A DNA stretch of 64,000 nt. It comes from Acidobacteriota bacterium. Lineage in GTDB: Bacteria > Acidobacteriota > Thermoanaerobaculia > UBA5066. Shown here piece by piece: positions 14,892 through 24,813 of the stretch (positions are counted from its first letter, which is position 1; every line of letters begins with the position of its first letter). The stretch lies in assembly GCA_016716715.1 (NCBI GenBank), contig JADJVE010000001.1, positions 434,001 through 498,000 on the forward strand. The letters are read 5' to 3'. The position numbers and the translations under genes were made by a program. The notes beneath the pieces are model-generated. The model did no database searches, was not told the DNA's origin, and saw nothing but the letters and a program-made list of their open reading frames with translations.

Positions 14892-17800
14892 CTATCTCGC
14901 CCCGAGCCTGACGAGCACCCGGTGCTCGGCGCCGTCGTCCACGAGGGGGACGGCGTCGGGCGCGACCGGCGCGCCGTCCAGCGTGGCGCTGGCGACGCCC
15001 CGGCAGGAGCGCTCCGGGTTCTCCACGACGATCGTGTAGCGCGTCCGGCCGAACGTCCACTCGAGCGAGCAGGACGGCCACGAGGACGCGATGCAGGGGT
15101 CCACGGAGAAGACCGCGCCGCGCCGCTCGAGCCCGAAGATCCCCTCCACGGCGACGCGGTACATCCAGCCGGCCGAGCCCGTGTACCAGGTCCACCCGCC
15201 GCGTCCGCGGTGCGCCGGGTGATCGTAGACGTCGCCCGCGAGCACCCACGGCTCGGTCTTGTAGCGCTCCACGTCGGCCCGGGTGCGGGAGTGGTTCACG
15301 GGGTTGAGCATGTGGAACAGCTCGACCGCCTCGTCGCCGTGCCCGAGGCGCGCCATCGCGAGGACGACCCACGCCGCGGCGTGCGTGTACTGCCCGCCGT
15401 TCTCGCGAACGCCCGGTATGTATCCCTTGATGTAGCCGGGGTCCACCGGCGTGCGGTCGAACGGCGGCGTGAGGAGAAGGACGACCTGCGGCTCGCGGTG
15501 CACGAGGTGCGCCCGCACGGAGTCCATCGCGCGCTCCGCGCGCTCCTTCCGTCCGGCGCCCGAGAGGACCGCCCACGTCTGCGCGACGGAGTCGATCCGC
15601 CCCTCCTCGTTCTGATGCGAGCCGAGAGGCCGTCCGTCGTCGAAATAGGCGCGCCGGTACCAGTCGCCGTCCCAGGCCTGCTCGAGCATCGTCGCGAGGA
15701 GGACGCGTGCGTCGCGGTACCGCTTCGCCCGCGCTCCGTCTCCGCGCTCTTCGCAGAGGGCCGTGAAGGAGCGGAGCACGTCGCAGAGCAGCCACCCGTC
15801 GAAGACGCTCTCTCCCCGCCCTTCGTGCCCGACCCGGTTGTAGCCGTCGTTCCAGTCGCAGCCCCCGATGAGCGGCAGCCCGTGCGCGCCCGCCGTCAGG
15901 CCGCGGTCGATGGCGCGGATGCCGTGCTCGAAGAGCGTCCCGGTTTCCGCCGAGACGGACGGCGTGCCGAACGCCTCGCTCTCTCCGGCGGCGAGGGGCG
16001 GGCCCGAGAGGAACGGGACGACCTCGTCGAGAATTGCGCGATCCGAGGTCGCGGCGACGTACGCGGCGGCCGCGTACGGCAGCCAGAGAAGATCGTCCGA
16101 GCAGCGGGTCCGGATCCCTTCTCCGGTCGACGCGTTCCACCAGTGCTGGACGTCGCCCTCGGCGAATTGCCGGCCGGCGGCGCGCAGGAGGTGCTCGCGC
16201 GTCAGGTCCGGCCGCACGAAGAGGAGGGCGAGCACGTCCTGGAGCTGGTCGCGGAAGCCGTACGCGCCACTCGACTGGTAGTAGCCCGAGCGCGCCCAGA
16301 GCCGGCAGGCGAGGTCCTGGTAGAGAAGCCAGCGGTTCACGAGGAGGTCGAAGGAGTCGTCGGGCGTCGAGACCCTCACGGCCGAGAGCGTCCGGTCCCA
16401 GAACGCTTCCACGGCGCGCAGCTCGTCCGCGGCGGCGTCGGGCCCGCCCGCGCCCGCGTATTTCGCGACGAGCGCGCGGGCCTCAGCGGCGTCCTTTCCC
16501 TGCCCGAGGAGGAGGACGATCCGGCGCGTCTCGCCCGGCTCGAGGTCGGCCGCCACCTGGATCGCGGCGCAGGGGTCGAGTCCGGCCCCGACGCGGCCGG
16601 ACAGCCGGGGACGGCGCAGCCCCGCGGCGCGGGCGAGCGAGCCGTTCCGTCCGAGGAACTCGCGGCGGTCGGCCGTGGCCGAGAGAACGACGCCGCTCGC
16701 GGCGGCGAAGGCGACCCGGGCGCGCCCCGCGTCGTACACGTCGCGCGCGAGGACGGCGCCGCTCGCCGCGTCGCGCTCCGTCACGACGAAGCGGGGGCTC
16801 CCCGGACGCGGGGGCCCGAGCGCCCAGTCGTTGTACGCGAAGACGCTGAAGCGGCGCGTCCGGTCCGAGACGTTCGTGAGCGTGAGGATCGACAGCTTCA
16901 CCGGTTCGGCGCGCGCGACGAACACCGCGAGCTCCTGCTCGACGCCGTCGGCCCGCCGCGCGAAGCGCGTGACTCCGGCGCCGTGGCGGATCACCCAGCG
17001 GGCCTCGCGTCCGGTCCGCCGGAGCGGCCCCGGCGTCGCGCCCCGGACGACGCCGCTCTCCTCGTCCCGCAGGAACACGGCCTCGCCCGTGGGGTCGGTC
17101 ACGGGGTCGTTCGCGAACGGAGTCAGCCGGTTCTCCCGGCTGTTTTCCGACCAGGTGGTCGCCGCCCCCGTCGCCGTCACGAGGGTGCCGAAGGCGGGGT
17201 TCGCGATCACGTTGCTCCAGGGGAGCGGCGTTTCCTTGGCCCCCGCGAGAATCACGACGTACTCGCGGCCGTCACGGGTGAAGCCGCCGAGGCCGTTCTG
17301 CATGACGAGCGGGGGCGGTTCGAGCGCGTCGTTCTTCGCGTCGTCGGGGAGGAGCTGCGGTTCCGCCGGCGGGGCGAACGCCTCCGGCTCCGTCAGGTCC
17401 ATCTGCTGCTCGAGCTCCCCGCTCCGGCCATCGAGCACCGCGCGGGCGACGGTCGCGAGGAGGACGCGCTCGGCCTCGGGCATCGTGTCGCCGCGCAGGA
17501 GGAAGATGCCCGAGGGGCGCCCCTTCCAGCCGGCCCACGGGCCTCCGTCCACGACCGCGGCGAGCTGCTCGTGCAGCTCGTTGCGGTAGGTCGCCGGGTG
17601 TTCGTTCAGGATCACGACGTCGGACCTCAGTCCCTTGAGGCGCCAGTGGTCCTGCGCGAGGAGCACCTGGCGCACGAGCGGGATGTCGTCGGCCTCCACG
17701 ACCCGGACGAGGACGATGGGCAGATCGCCCGAGATGCCGTGTCCCCAGAGCCCGCCCGGGCCGAGCGTGCTCGTGAGAAGGACCGCCTCGCGCTCCCGGA

Positions 17801-20800
17801 GTGACGCGTCCGAGAAGAAGACGCGCGAGGCGAGCCGCTCGAAGAGCTGCGCCTCCTCGGGGGAGATGCCCAGGTGCCGGAGGGAGACCTGCGCGTGCGT
17901 GTACGCGAGGGCGAAGGTTCGCGCCGCGACGCCCGGGTCGTGGTACTTCTGCGCGAGGCGCCGCGCCGCCTCCGGGTCGGTCGCGATCCCGGTCGTGAAC
18001 GAGAGCCGCGCGAAACCGCCGGGGGCGATCCTGAGGCGCGTTCTTATGCTGAGGACCGGGTCGAGGACCGCGCCCGTCGTTCCGGAGAGGGCGCGCCCCT
18101 CGAGCGCTTCCGGCTGCTCCGGCCCGCGGCCGCGCCCCAGGAAGCGCATCCGGTCGGTCTCCCACTCCACCGGCGCCTGCGGGCGGCCGTCGATGGAGAG
18201 GACGTGGAAGGCGAGAAGAGCGGGCTCCTCCGCCGAGCGGGGCCGGCGCCGCGCCAAAAGAGCGGTCGACTCGGCGATCCACTCGGTCTCGACGAAGAGC
18301 TTTCCGAAGGCGGGGTGGGCGGCGTCCTCCGCGAGCGTGCCGAGCGCGAGCTCGACGAAGCTCGTGAGCTCGATCTCCCGCGGCCGGTCGCCGAGGTTCG
18401 TCAGCGAGACGCGCCGGACCTCGGCGTCGTCCTCGGGCGAGACGGCCACCTCGAGGCGCGTCTCGATCTCGTCGTCGCGGCGGCGGATGACGACCTTCTC
18501 CGCGAGGAGCTCGACGTTGTAGTCGAGCGGCTCTTTTCCCACCGGCTGCCAGGCCGCGGACCAGACGGCGCCCGAGTGGACGTCGCGCAGGTAGACGAAC
18601 TGGCTCCCGGGGTCGCACGTCGGGTCCTCGCGCCAGCGCGTCACCGCGCGGTCGCGCCACAGGCTCGCGCCGCCGCCGGCGTTCGTGACGATCGCGACGT
18701 AGGCGCCGTTCGAGAGGATCTGGGCCCGCGGGTACGGGGTGTGCGCGGAGCGATAGCGACGCGGCGGGCGGGCGGGCGCCGGAGCCGTGCGGGTCTCCTC
18801 CGGAGGGCGAGGCTGGATGACCGGCGCCTCGCGCGGCACGCGCTCCTGCAGGAGCAGCTCCGTCGCCTTCACGCGGGGATCCGCGTGGAACCGCTCCACC
18901 ATGGGGTCGTCGAGGAGGACGTTCGCGAGGGCCACGAGCGTCATCCCCTGGTGGTGCGCGAGATACGAGCGGATGACGACCCCGCCCGACGGAGTGAGGG
19001 CCGTCTCGGGCTCGGCGTCCTTCCGGGGCGTGTAGTCGATCGCGTCGTAGTAGCCGAGCTCGCCTTCCGCCCCCTCGTCCGCAAGGTGGCCGAAGTTCTT
19101 CGCCGCCTCCGCCGGGTCGAGGAGCGCGGCGAGCGCCGTCGCGTACGGGGCGACGACGAGCTCGTCCGCGAGCCCGCGCTTCAGGCCGAGCCCGGGCACC
19201 CCGAACGCCTTGTACTGGTAGGCCCCCGCGCGGTCCACCTCGCGGTACGCCGACTCCGAGATCCCCCACGGCACGCCGCGCGACCGCGCGTAGTCGATCT
19301 GCCGCTTCACCACCATCCGGCAGGTCTGGTCGAGAAGCGTTCCCGGGTACGTCCGCATCAGGAGCAGCGGCATGAGGTACTCGAACATCGTGGCGCTCCA
19401 CGAGACGAGCGTGGGGACGCCGTCCACGCTCACGACGAGCCGCCCGAGGTGGAACCAGTGGCTCTGGGGGACGTCTCCCTTCGCGATCGCGAAGAAGCTC
19501 GCGAGGCGCGCCTCCGACGCGAGGAGGTCGTAGGAGGCGAAGTCGCGCCGGCCCGGCCCGGCCGCGTCGGGGAGGCGGTAGCCGATGGAGAAGAGCTGCC
19601 GCTCGGGGTGGAGGAGAAATCCGAAGCGCATCCCGTCCGCAAATGCGCCGGCGCGGCGCGCGAGGTCGTCGAGGCGCGGCGCGAGCTCCGCGTTCTCACG
19701 CGCGAGCCGGCGGCACCCCTCGGCGAGCGCGACGAGCGCCCCGGCGAGGTTGCCGCTGTCGACGGTGGAGACGTACCGCGGCAGGAGCGGGGCGAGAGTC
19801 CGGGTGTCGTACCAGTTGAGGAGGTGCCCCTCGTGCCGCTCGAGGCCCTCCATCGTGCCGAGCATCCGCTCGACCCGCTCGAGCATCGCCTCGAGAGAGA
19901 GGAATCCGAGGTCGCGCGCGGCGAGCATCGAGAGGAGCCCCATCCCGATGTTCGTCGGCGAGGTCCGGTGCGCCACCCGTGGCTCGGGCATCTCCTGCAG
20001 GTTGTCGGGAGGCAGAAAGTTGTCCTCCGGCCCGACGAGCGTGTCGAAGTATTTCCACGTCCGTTCCGCGATCTCCCGGAGCCGTTCGCGGTCCTCGGCC
20101 GTGAGCTCCAGCCGCCGCGAGGGCGCGGGGTGGCTGAGCCAGTAGGCGAGGAGCGGCGCCAGCGTCCAGAGGACGAGGAAGGGCAGCGCGAGCGGGAGAG
20201 CTGCCGGGCGAAGCGTGGCCACCGCGAGCAGGATCGCCGCGGCGGCGGCCGGGCTCGCCGCCATCTCGACGAAGAAGGCGCGGGCTCCCCCCTCGAGGAG
20301 GCCGGCGGTCTTCTTCGCCTGGGCCGCTGCGGTCTCCCAGTCCAGAAGGCGTCGCCCGGTGACGACGAGGCGGACGAGCGTCAGGCCGACCGCGTGAACC
20401 GTCTCCCAGGCGTGAAAGGGAAGGAGCGCGAGCGTGAGAAACGCCTGTGCGAGGGACGTGGCGATCTCCTCGAGGACGCCACGGACGTAGACGCGCATGG
20501 GCTGGTCGTCGCGGGACCGCCGGGGGAGCCTCAGGAGGGAGTCGGCGAGCGGAAAGCCCGCGACGGCGAGGCCGCCGAGCGTGAAGACCAGCGGGTTGCC
20601 GGGGAGAATCGTCCACGCCGCGGCGAAGAGGAGGAGGAGCGCCGGCGCCACGAGGCTTCGCCGGAGGTTGTCGAGAATCTTCCACTGGCTGACGAGCGGC
20701 AGCCCGTTCTTCGCGAACCCCCGGCGCGTCGGGACCACGGGAAGAAGCCACGCGAGGATCTGCCAGTCGCCGCGCATCCAGCGATGCTGGCGGCGCGCGT

Positions 20801-23057
20801 GCGCGAGGACGTTCGACGGGAAGTCGTCCACGAGCTCCACGTCCGAGACGAGGGCCGTCCGCGCGTGGAGCCCTTCGAAGAGATCGTGCGAGAGGAGCGC
20901 GTTCTCCGGCACGCGGGCCTCGAGCGACGCGCGGAACGCGTCGACGTCGTAGAGCCCCTTGCCCGTGAAGATCCCTTCCCCGAAGAGGTCCTGGTAGGCG
21001 TCGGAGACCGCCGTCGTGTACGGGTCGACGCCCGTGTGCCCCGCGTAGACGCGCGCGAAGAGGGACCCGGCCGCGCTCGCGTGCATCACGGAGACGCGCG
21101 GCTGCAGGATGCCGTACCCCTCCACCACGCGGCCGATGGAGCGGTCGAACACCGGGCGGTTCAGCGGGTGCGCGAGGATGCCGATGAGCGTCTGCGCCGC
21201 GTTGCGGGGGAGGCGGGTGTCCGTGTCGAGCGTCAGCACGTACGTCACCGACGGCAGGATCGAGACGTTCCCGACCTGCACGGGGAACGCTCCCGCGGCT
21301 CCCCCTCGGAGAAGCCGGTTGAACTCCTCGAGTTTCCCGCGCTTGCGCTCCCACCCCATGAAGACCGCTTCTTTGGGATTCCACTTCCGGTCGCGATGGA
21401 AGAGGAAGAAGCGGTCGTCCGCGGCCGGGTAACGGCGATTGAGCTCCTCGATTCCCCGGCGCGCCGCCGCGACGATCTCGGCGTCCCCTTCCATTTCCGC
21501 GGCGGGCGCGTCTCGCAGGTCGCTCAGGATCGCGAAGTGGATGTTCGGATCGAGGTTCCCGAGCGCCTGCACCTCGAGGTGCGCGATGAGCCGCTCCACG
21601 CCGGCGACGCTTCCGAGGAGCGTCGGGACGACCACCATCGTCCGGGCGTTCTCGGGGACGCCCGATGAAAAGTCGAGGCGCACGAGCCGGCGCGGCGCCA
21701 CGAACGCGTTCACGAGACGCTGGACGATCAGGACGGCGAGCTGGCTGGCCGGGAGGAGCGCGAGGAGACCTGCCGTGAAGGCCATGTCCTCGCGCCCCTG
21801 CGCGCGCACGAACTCCATCGCCGCCACGACGCCGAGCGCCGTGAGGAAGCCGATTCCCGAGAGCCAGCCCACGATCGCGTGGCGGAAGGCGAAACGACGG
21901 AGCCTCATGAGGCGGCCCGGATGGAACGCGACGTCGATCTCGAGTCCCTGGCGCCCGGGCCCGATCAGGTGATAGCCCACGTGCGCCGCGCGGTTGTCGT
22001 TCCCCTTCTGCTCCGCGGCCTGCCGGGCGCTCTCGACGGCGCGGAGCGCGACGCGCACCTGGGCCTCACCCGTAGGATCCGCGAGCTTTTCGACGGCCTG
22101 GCGATAGCGGTCGCGGCTGGAGAAGTCCATCCGCGGATGGACGCCCGCCGGGTCGCGCCGGAGCACCTGCTCCACCATGCTGACGCGCTCCACGAACCGG
22201 CTCCAGTCGAGCGTCGAGCAGAGCTCCAGGCTCGTGATCGAGTTTCCCGTGGAGGCCTGGTCCGTCGCCTGCCGCTGATGCTCGACGCGCACGGCGTCCT
22301 CGGAGGTCGTCCCGCTCCTGGCGAGCACCCCTTCCACCTCGGCGTGCAGCGCCGAAACGCGCGGGTCGGCCTCGTGCATCCGCTGGCGGAGCTGCGTCAC
22401 GAAGGCGGTGTGGAGCGGCTCCCGCGGAAGAGGGGCGGGCTCTCCCGCCTCCAGCCTCGCGAGAATCTCGTCGGCCTCGCGTCGCGCGTCGCTTCCCGCG
22501 ATGAGAGCCTCGGCGATCCGCCGGAGGTTCTCGAGGAGCGCGAGCTTCAGCATGCTGGGCCAAGCCCAGAGCTCGCCGATCGTCAGCGGCGCGACGGCCT
22601 GGTACGCGAGGACGAACCGCGTCAGGCGCTCCGCGTCGAGGCGTCCGTCGCTGTGGCGGATCAGCGCGAGCGCCATTGCATAGAGGCGCGCCTGGCCGGA
22701 GAGCTCGCGGGCCGCGAGCTTAGGGAGCTTCTCGTAGTACGCGAGAGGCAGGTCGTGGCGGACAGCGCGGGCTTCGGACTCGATGAGGTGGAAGTTGTCC
22801 AGCAGCCACTCGGCCGCGGGCGGAAGCGGCGCGCCGCGCGCGGCGTCGCCCGCGAGGGACCTGTAGGCCGCGCGGAGAACGCGCAGGTTCTCCGCGAGCC
22901 GCGGGAGCACCTCGTGCTTGCCGGCCTTCGGATCCCGCGCGAGGGTGAACGTTCCCGCGAGGCTCTTCGCCCGCTCGTCGAGGCCCTCGAGGCTGAGGAG
23001 TTCGCCTCGAATCGGCTCGTCGGTGGGGGGGCGGCTGCGCCGCCGGAATGTTTTCAT
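14892..23057 (-). CDS. ndvB: Cyclic beta-1,2-glucan synthase
   Basis: A 2721-aa multidomain membrane enzyme, close to the usual 2800 aa of the NdvB/ChvB/Cgs family. From the N-terminus: a helical domain; membrane helices near residues 390-470; a GT84 glycosyltransferase (VVVPTLLGSVAGVERLI, DTDTRLPRN, RQHRWMRGDWQ); more membrane helices; a glucoamylase-like domain (WKYFDTLVGPEDNFLPPDNLQ); then GH94-type phosphorylase modules, with the catalytic-type GGCDWNDGYNRVGHEGRGE near the C-terminus. It polymerises UDP-glucose into beta-1,2-glucan, trims and cyclises it at the inner membrane for the periplasm. No glucan exporter gene (ndvA type) is visible. The ATG is preceded by a pyrimidine-rich stretch without a ribosome site. 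Confidence 0.93.
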   Translation of the reverse strand: MKTFRRRSRPPTDEPIRGELLSLEGLDERAKSLAGTFTLARDPKAGKHEVLPRLAENLRVLRAAYRSLAGDAARGAPLPPAAEWLLDNFHLIESEARAVRHDLPLAYYEKLPKLAARELSGQARLYAMALALIRHSDGRLDAERLTRFVLAYQAVAPLTIGELWAWPSMLKLALLENLRRIAEALIAGSDARREADEILARLEAGEPAPLPREPLHTAFVTQLRQRMHEADPRVSALHAEVEGVLARSGTTSEDAVRVEHQRQATDQASTGNSITSLELCSTLDWSRFVERVSMVEQVLRRDPAGVHPRMDFSSRDRYRQAVEKLADPTGEAQVRVALRAVESARQAAEQKGNDNRAAHVGYHLIGPGRQGLEIDVAFHPGRLMRLRRFAFRHAIVGWLSGIGFLTALGVVAAMEFVRAQGREDMAFTAGLLALLPASQLAVLIVQRLVNAFVAPRRLVRLDFSSGVPENARTMVVVPTLLGSVAGVERLIAHLEVQALGNLDPNIHFAILSDLRDAPAAEMEGDAEIVAAARRGIEELNRRYPAADDRFFLFHRDRKWNPKEAVFMGWERKRGKLEEFNRLLRGGAAGAFPVQVGNVSILPSVTYVLTLDTDTRLPRNAAQTLIGILAHPLNRPVFDRSIGRVVEGYGILQPRVSVMHASAAGSLFARVYAGHTGVDPYTTAVSDAYQDLFGEGIFTGKGLYDVDAFRASLEARVPENALLSHDLFEGLHARTALVSDVELVDDFPSNVLAHARRQHRWMRGDWQILAWLLPVVPTRRGFAKNGLPLVSQWKILDNLRRSLVAPALLLLFAAAWTILPGNPLVFTLGGLAVAGFPLADSLLRLPRRSRDDQPMRVYVRGVLEEIATSLAQAFLTLALLPFHAWETVHAVGLTLVRLVVTGRRLLDWETAAAQAKKTAGLLEGGARAFFVEMAASPAAAAAILLAVATLRPAALPLALPFLVLWTLAPLLAYWLSHPAPSRRLELTAEDRERLREIAERTWKYFDTLVGPEDNFLPPDNLQEMPEPRVAHRTSPTNIGMGLLSMLAARDLGFLSLEAMLERVERMLGTMEGLERHEGHLLNWYDTRTLAPLLPRYVSTVDSGNLAGALVALAEGCRRLARENAELAPRLDDLARRAGAFADGMRFGFLLHPERQLFSIGYRLPDAAGPGRRDFASYDLLASEARLASFFAIAKGDVPQSHWFHLGRLVVSVDGVPTLVSWSATMFEYLMPLLLMRTYPGTLLDQTCRMVVKRQIDYARSRGVPWGISESAYREVDRAGAYQYKAFGVPGLGLKRGLADELVVAPYATALAALLDPAEAAKNFGHLADEGAEGELGYYDAIDYTPRKDAEPETALTPSGGVVIRSYLAHHQGMTLVALANVLLDDPMVERFHADPRVKATELLLQERVPREAPVIQPRPPEETRTAPAPARPPRRYRSAHTPYPRAQILSNGAYVAIVTNAGGGASLWRDRAVTRWREDPTCDPGSQFVYLRDVHSGAVWSAAWQPVGKEPLDYNVELLAEKVVIRRRDDEIETRLEVAVSPEDDAEVRRVSLTNLGDRPREIELTSFVELALGTLAEDAAHPAFGKLFVETEWIAESTALLARRRPRSAEEPALLAFHVLSIDGRPQAPVEWETDRMRFLGRGRGPEQPEALEGRALSGTTGAVLDPVLSIRTRLRIAPGGFARLSFTTGIATDPEAARRLAQKYHDPGVAARTFALAYTHAQVSLRHLGISPEEAQLFERLASRVFFSDASLREREAVLLTSTLGPGGLWGHGISGDLPIVLVRVVEADDIPLVRQVLLAQDHWRLKGLRSDVVILNEHPATYRNELHEQLAAVVDGGPWAGWKGRPSGIFLLRGDTMPEAERVLLATVARAVLDGRSGELEQQMDLTEPEAFAPPAEPQLLPDDAKNDALEPPPLVMQNGLGGFTRDGREYVVILAGAKETPLPWSNVIANPAFGTLVTATGAATTWSENSRENRLTPFANDPVTDPTGEAVFLRDEESGVVRGATPGPLRRTGREARWVIRHGAGVTRFARRADGVEQELAVFVARAEPVKLSILTLTNVSDRTRRFSVFAYNDWALGPPRPGSPRFVVTERDAASGAVLARDVYDAGRARVAFAAASGVVLSATADRREFLGRNGSLARAAGLRRPRLSGRVGAGLDPCAAIQVAADLEPGETRRIVLLLGQGKDAAEARALVAKYAGAGGPDAAADELRAVEAFWDRTLSAVRVSTPDDSFDLLVNRWLLYQDLACRLWARSGYYQSSGAYGFRDQLQDVLALLFVRPDLTREHLLRAAGRQFAEGDVQHWWNASTGEGIRTRCSDDLLWLPYAAAAYVAATSDRAILDEVVPFLSGPPLAAGESEAFGTPSVSAETGTLFEHGIRAIDRGLTAGAHGLPLIGGCDWNDGYNRVGHEGRGESVFDGWLLCDVLRSFTALCEERGDGARAKRYRDARVLLATMLEQAWDGDWYRRAYFDDGRPLGSHQNEEGRIDSVAQTWAVLSGAGRKERAERAMDSVRAHLVHREPQVVLLLTPPFDRTPVDPGYIKGYIPGVRENGGQYTHAAAWVVLAMARLGHGDEAVELFHMLNPVNHSRTRADVERYKTEPWVLAGDVYDHPAHRGRGGWTWYTGSAGWMYRVAVEGIFGLERRGAVFSVDPCIASSWPSCSLEWTFGRTRYTIVVENPERSCRGVASATLDGAPVAPDAVPLVDDGAEHRVLVRLGAR

Positions 23058-23240
23058 GGTTGAAGGAGGGGGGCGAACGGGGCCGATCGGGTTGGCCCTC
23101 GCCCTGCATCATGCGCCCCCGGCGACGTGAGCCCTGAGACTCCGGGAAAAATGTGTCGCTCCGGATTCCACTACTACAAAAGTTTGCCCGCATTTCCCGC
23201 TGATGGCGCGTAAGTGACTGAATCCGAGCGTCTCCTGCCG

Positions 23241-23256
23241 TGGACCGTGTCTTGCA
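23241..23256 (+). promoter_or_regulatory. Sigma54 promoter candidate for the collagen-repeat protein
   Basis: TGGACCGTGTCTTGCA has two mismatches to the sigma54 consensus, with GG-N10-GC spacing. Transcription would start near 23267, giving a 46-base leader that ends with AGGAG before the GTG at 23313. Confidence 0.58.
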
Positions 23257-23312
23257 AAGTGGGTCCGCAGGGGCGCAGGGCTGCGGTCTTCCGCGCCCCT
23301 TCAGGAGAAATT

Positions 23313-24800
23313 GTGGCCCTCAAAAGCACGATCACGACCATCGTTCTGTTCACTCTCGCTCTGACCGCCGTTCCCGCGGCCCGCGCCGCCGATGCGCTCG
23401 AGCAGGGGCCGGCGAACTGGTCCGCGCCCTCTTACTTCGCGCCGCCCGCCGCTGCGCATGCCGCGGGAGGCCGCCGGGCGCTCGCGGCGGGGCCGGGCGC
23501 CCCGCTCCCGTTCGTGGCCGTCACGCCGTGCCGCCTCGTCGACACGCGCGGCAACGGCGCTCCGCTCACGGGCGGATTTCTTCCGGCCGCGACGGTGCGG
23601 ACTTACACGCTCGTCGGCGTCTGCGGCATCCCGGCGGACGCGAAGGCGATCTCGCTGAACGCGACCGCGGTGAACCCCGTCGGCCCCGGGTTCCTGACGC
23701 TGTACCCCGAGGGCGGCGCGTTCCCGGCGGTCTCGACGCTCAACTTCGTCGCGAACGACGTCGTCGCGAACGCGGCCGTCGTTCCGCTGAGCGCGTCCGG
23801 AGCGATCTCGGTGGCATTCGGCGTGTCGGGCGGCGACCTCGTCCTCGATACGAACGGCTACTACTCGCCTCTCGGCGTCGTGAACAGCCTGAACGGCCAG
23901 GGTGGGGATCTGACGCTCGTGGCGGGAAGCAACATCACGCTCACGCCGGGCGCGGGCACGCTGTCGATCAGCGCCGCCAGCGGAACGGGGCCGCAGGGCC
24001 CCGCAGGTCCGGCCGGACCGACGGGTCCGCAGGGATTGACCGGACCGACGGGCCCGCAGGGCCCGACCGGCGCCACCGGCACCTTCGACACGTCGTGCGT
24101 GGTCTCGGCGACGGACTATGCGGCGCTGAGGGATTGTCTTCTCGCGGCCGCGACCATCTTCGACAGCATCCCCTCGCCGACGCCGCCGAACGTGCCGAGT
24201 GAAGGCTTCCAGTGCTGCCAGAACTCCGAGGTCGGCGACCAGATCACGCTCGCGGGCACGGCGCGCAAGGCCGTCTCCGCGACGGTGCTCATGTCGAGCT
24301 GGTCCCTCCTCTCGAGCTACCCCGGCATGAGCGCCGCGGGCTACACGCACCCGATCACGCTGAACCTCTACTCGGACGCGAGCCACGCGGCGGCCCACAC
24401 GCCCGACCTCGGGAGCGTCACGCAGAATGTGCTCGTCCCGTGGCGGCCGCCGGCCGATCCGACGTGCGCGGACCCCTCGAAGTGGAAGGCGAGCAACGGG
24501 ACCTGCTACAGCGGCTACGCGTTCCCGATCGTGTTCACTCTCAGCGGGATCACGCTCCCCAACACGTTCGTCTACGGCGTCGCGTACAACACGAACACGT
24601 GGGGCTACGTCCCGATCGGCGCCGCCGGCCCGTACGAGTCTCTGAACGTCGGCCTCAACAGCACGCCTCCCATCGCGGTCGGCACGGACGTCGACGCCGA
24701 TGCCGTGTGGCGGTCCACAGGCAAGCCGTCGGGGCCGTTCGCCCCGGAGACGAACTGGGCCCCTTACACGCCGGCGGTGAAGTTCAAGGCGACGAACTGA
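23313..24800 (+). CDS. Secreted protein with collagen-like repeat
   Basis: Start at GTG 23313: it follows AGGAGAAATT and begins a proper signal peptide (ALKSTITTIVLFTLALTAV, cleaved near ARA). The 495-aa product has an N-terminal beta-rich domain with the phrase FVAVTPCRLVDTRGNG, seen in many secreted proteins of Acidobacteria and relatives. A short collagen-like segment of Gly-X-Y triplets follows (about residues 226-257), and then a C-terminal domain with several Cys residues. The longer frame to 23214 has no export signal at its start and is rejected. It is likely a surface or appendage protein; there is no known function. Transcription is predicted from a sigma54-type site. Confidence 0.8.
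   Translation: MALKSTITTIVLFTLALTAVPAARAADALEQGPANWSAPSYFAPPAAAHAAGGRRALAAGPGAPLPFVAVTPCRLVDTRGNGAPLTGGFLPAATVRTYTLVGVCGIPADAKAISLNATAVNPVGPGFLTLYPEGGAFPAVSTLNFVANDVVANAAVVPLSASGAISVAFGVSGGDLVLDTNGYYSPLGVVNSLNGQGGDLTLVAGSNITLTPGAGTLSISAASGTGPQGPAGPAGPTGPQGLTGPTGPQGPTGATGTFDTSCVVSATDYAALRDCLLAAATIFDSIPSPTPPNVPSEGFQCCQNSEVGDQITLAGTARKAVSATVLMSSWSLLSSYPGMSAAGYTHPITLNLYSDASHAAAHTPDLGSVTQNVLVPWRPPADPTCADPSKWKASNGTCYSGYAFPIVFTLSGITLPNTFVYGVAYNTNTWGYVPIGAAGPYESLNVGLNSTPPIAVGTDVDADAVWRSTGKPSGPFAPETNWAPYTPAVKFKATN
23988..24083 (+). repeat. Collagen-like Gly-X-Y coding repeat
   Basis: About ten consecutive Gly-X-Y triplets (GPQGPAGPAGPTGPQG and continuation) are encoded here. Such segments form triple helices in bacterial surface proteins; the segment is short. 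Confidence 0.85.
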
Positions 24801-24813
24801 GGCGCTAGGGGCG

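Noticed and set aside
17874..21668. Very long open frame on the plus strand (over 1200 codons) inside the glucan synthase gene
   Set aside because: It is the antisense of the synthase in GC-rich DNA: Arg/Asp/Glu/Gly-rich, no domain, no signal. The minus-strand protein is unmistakable.
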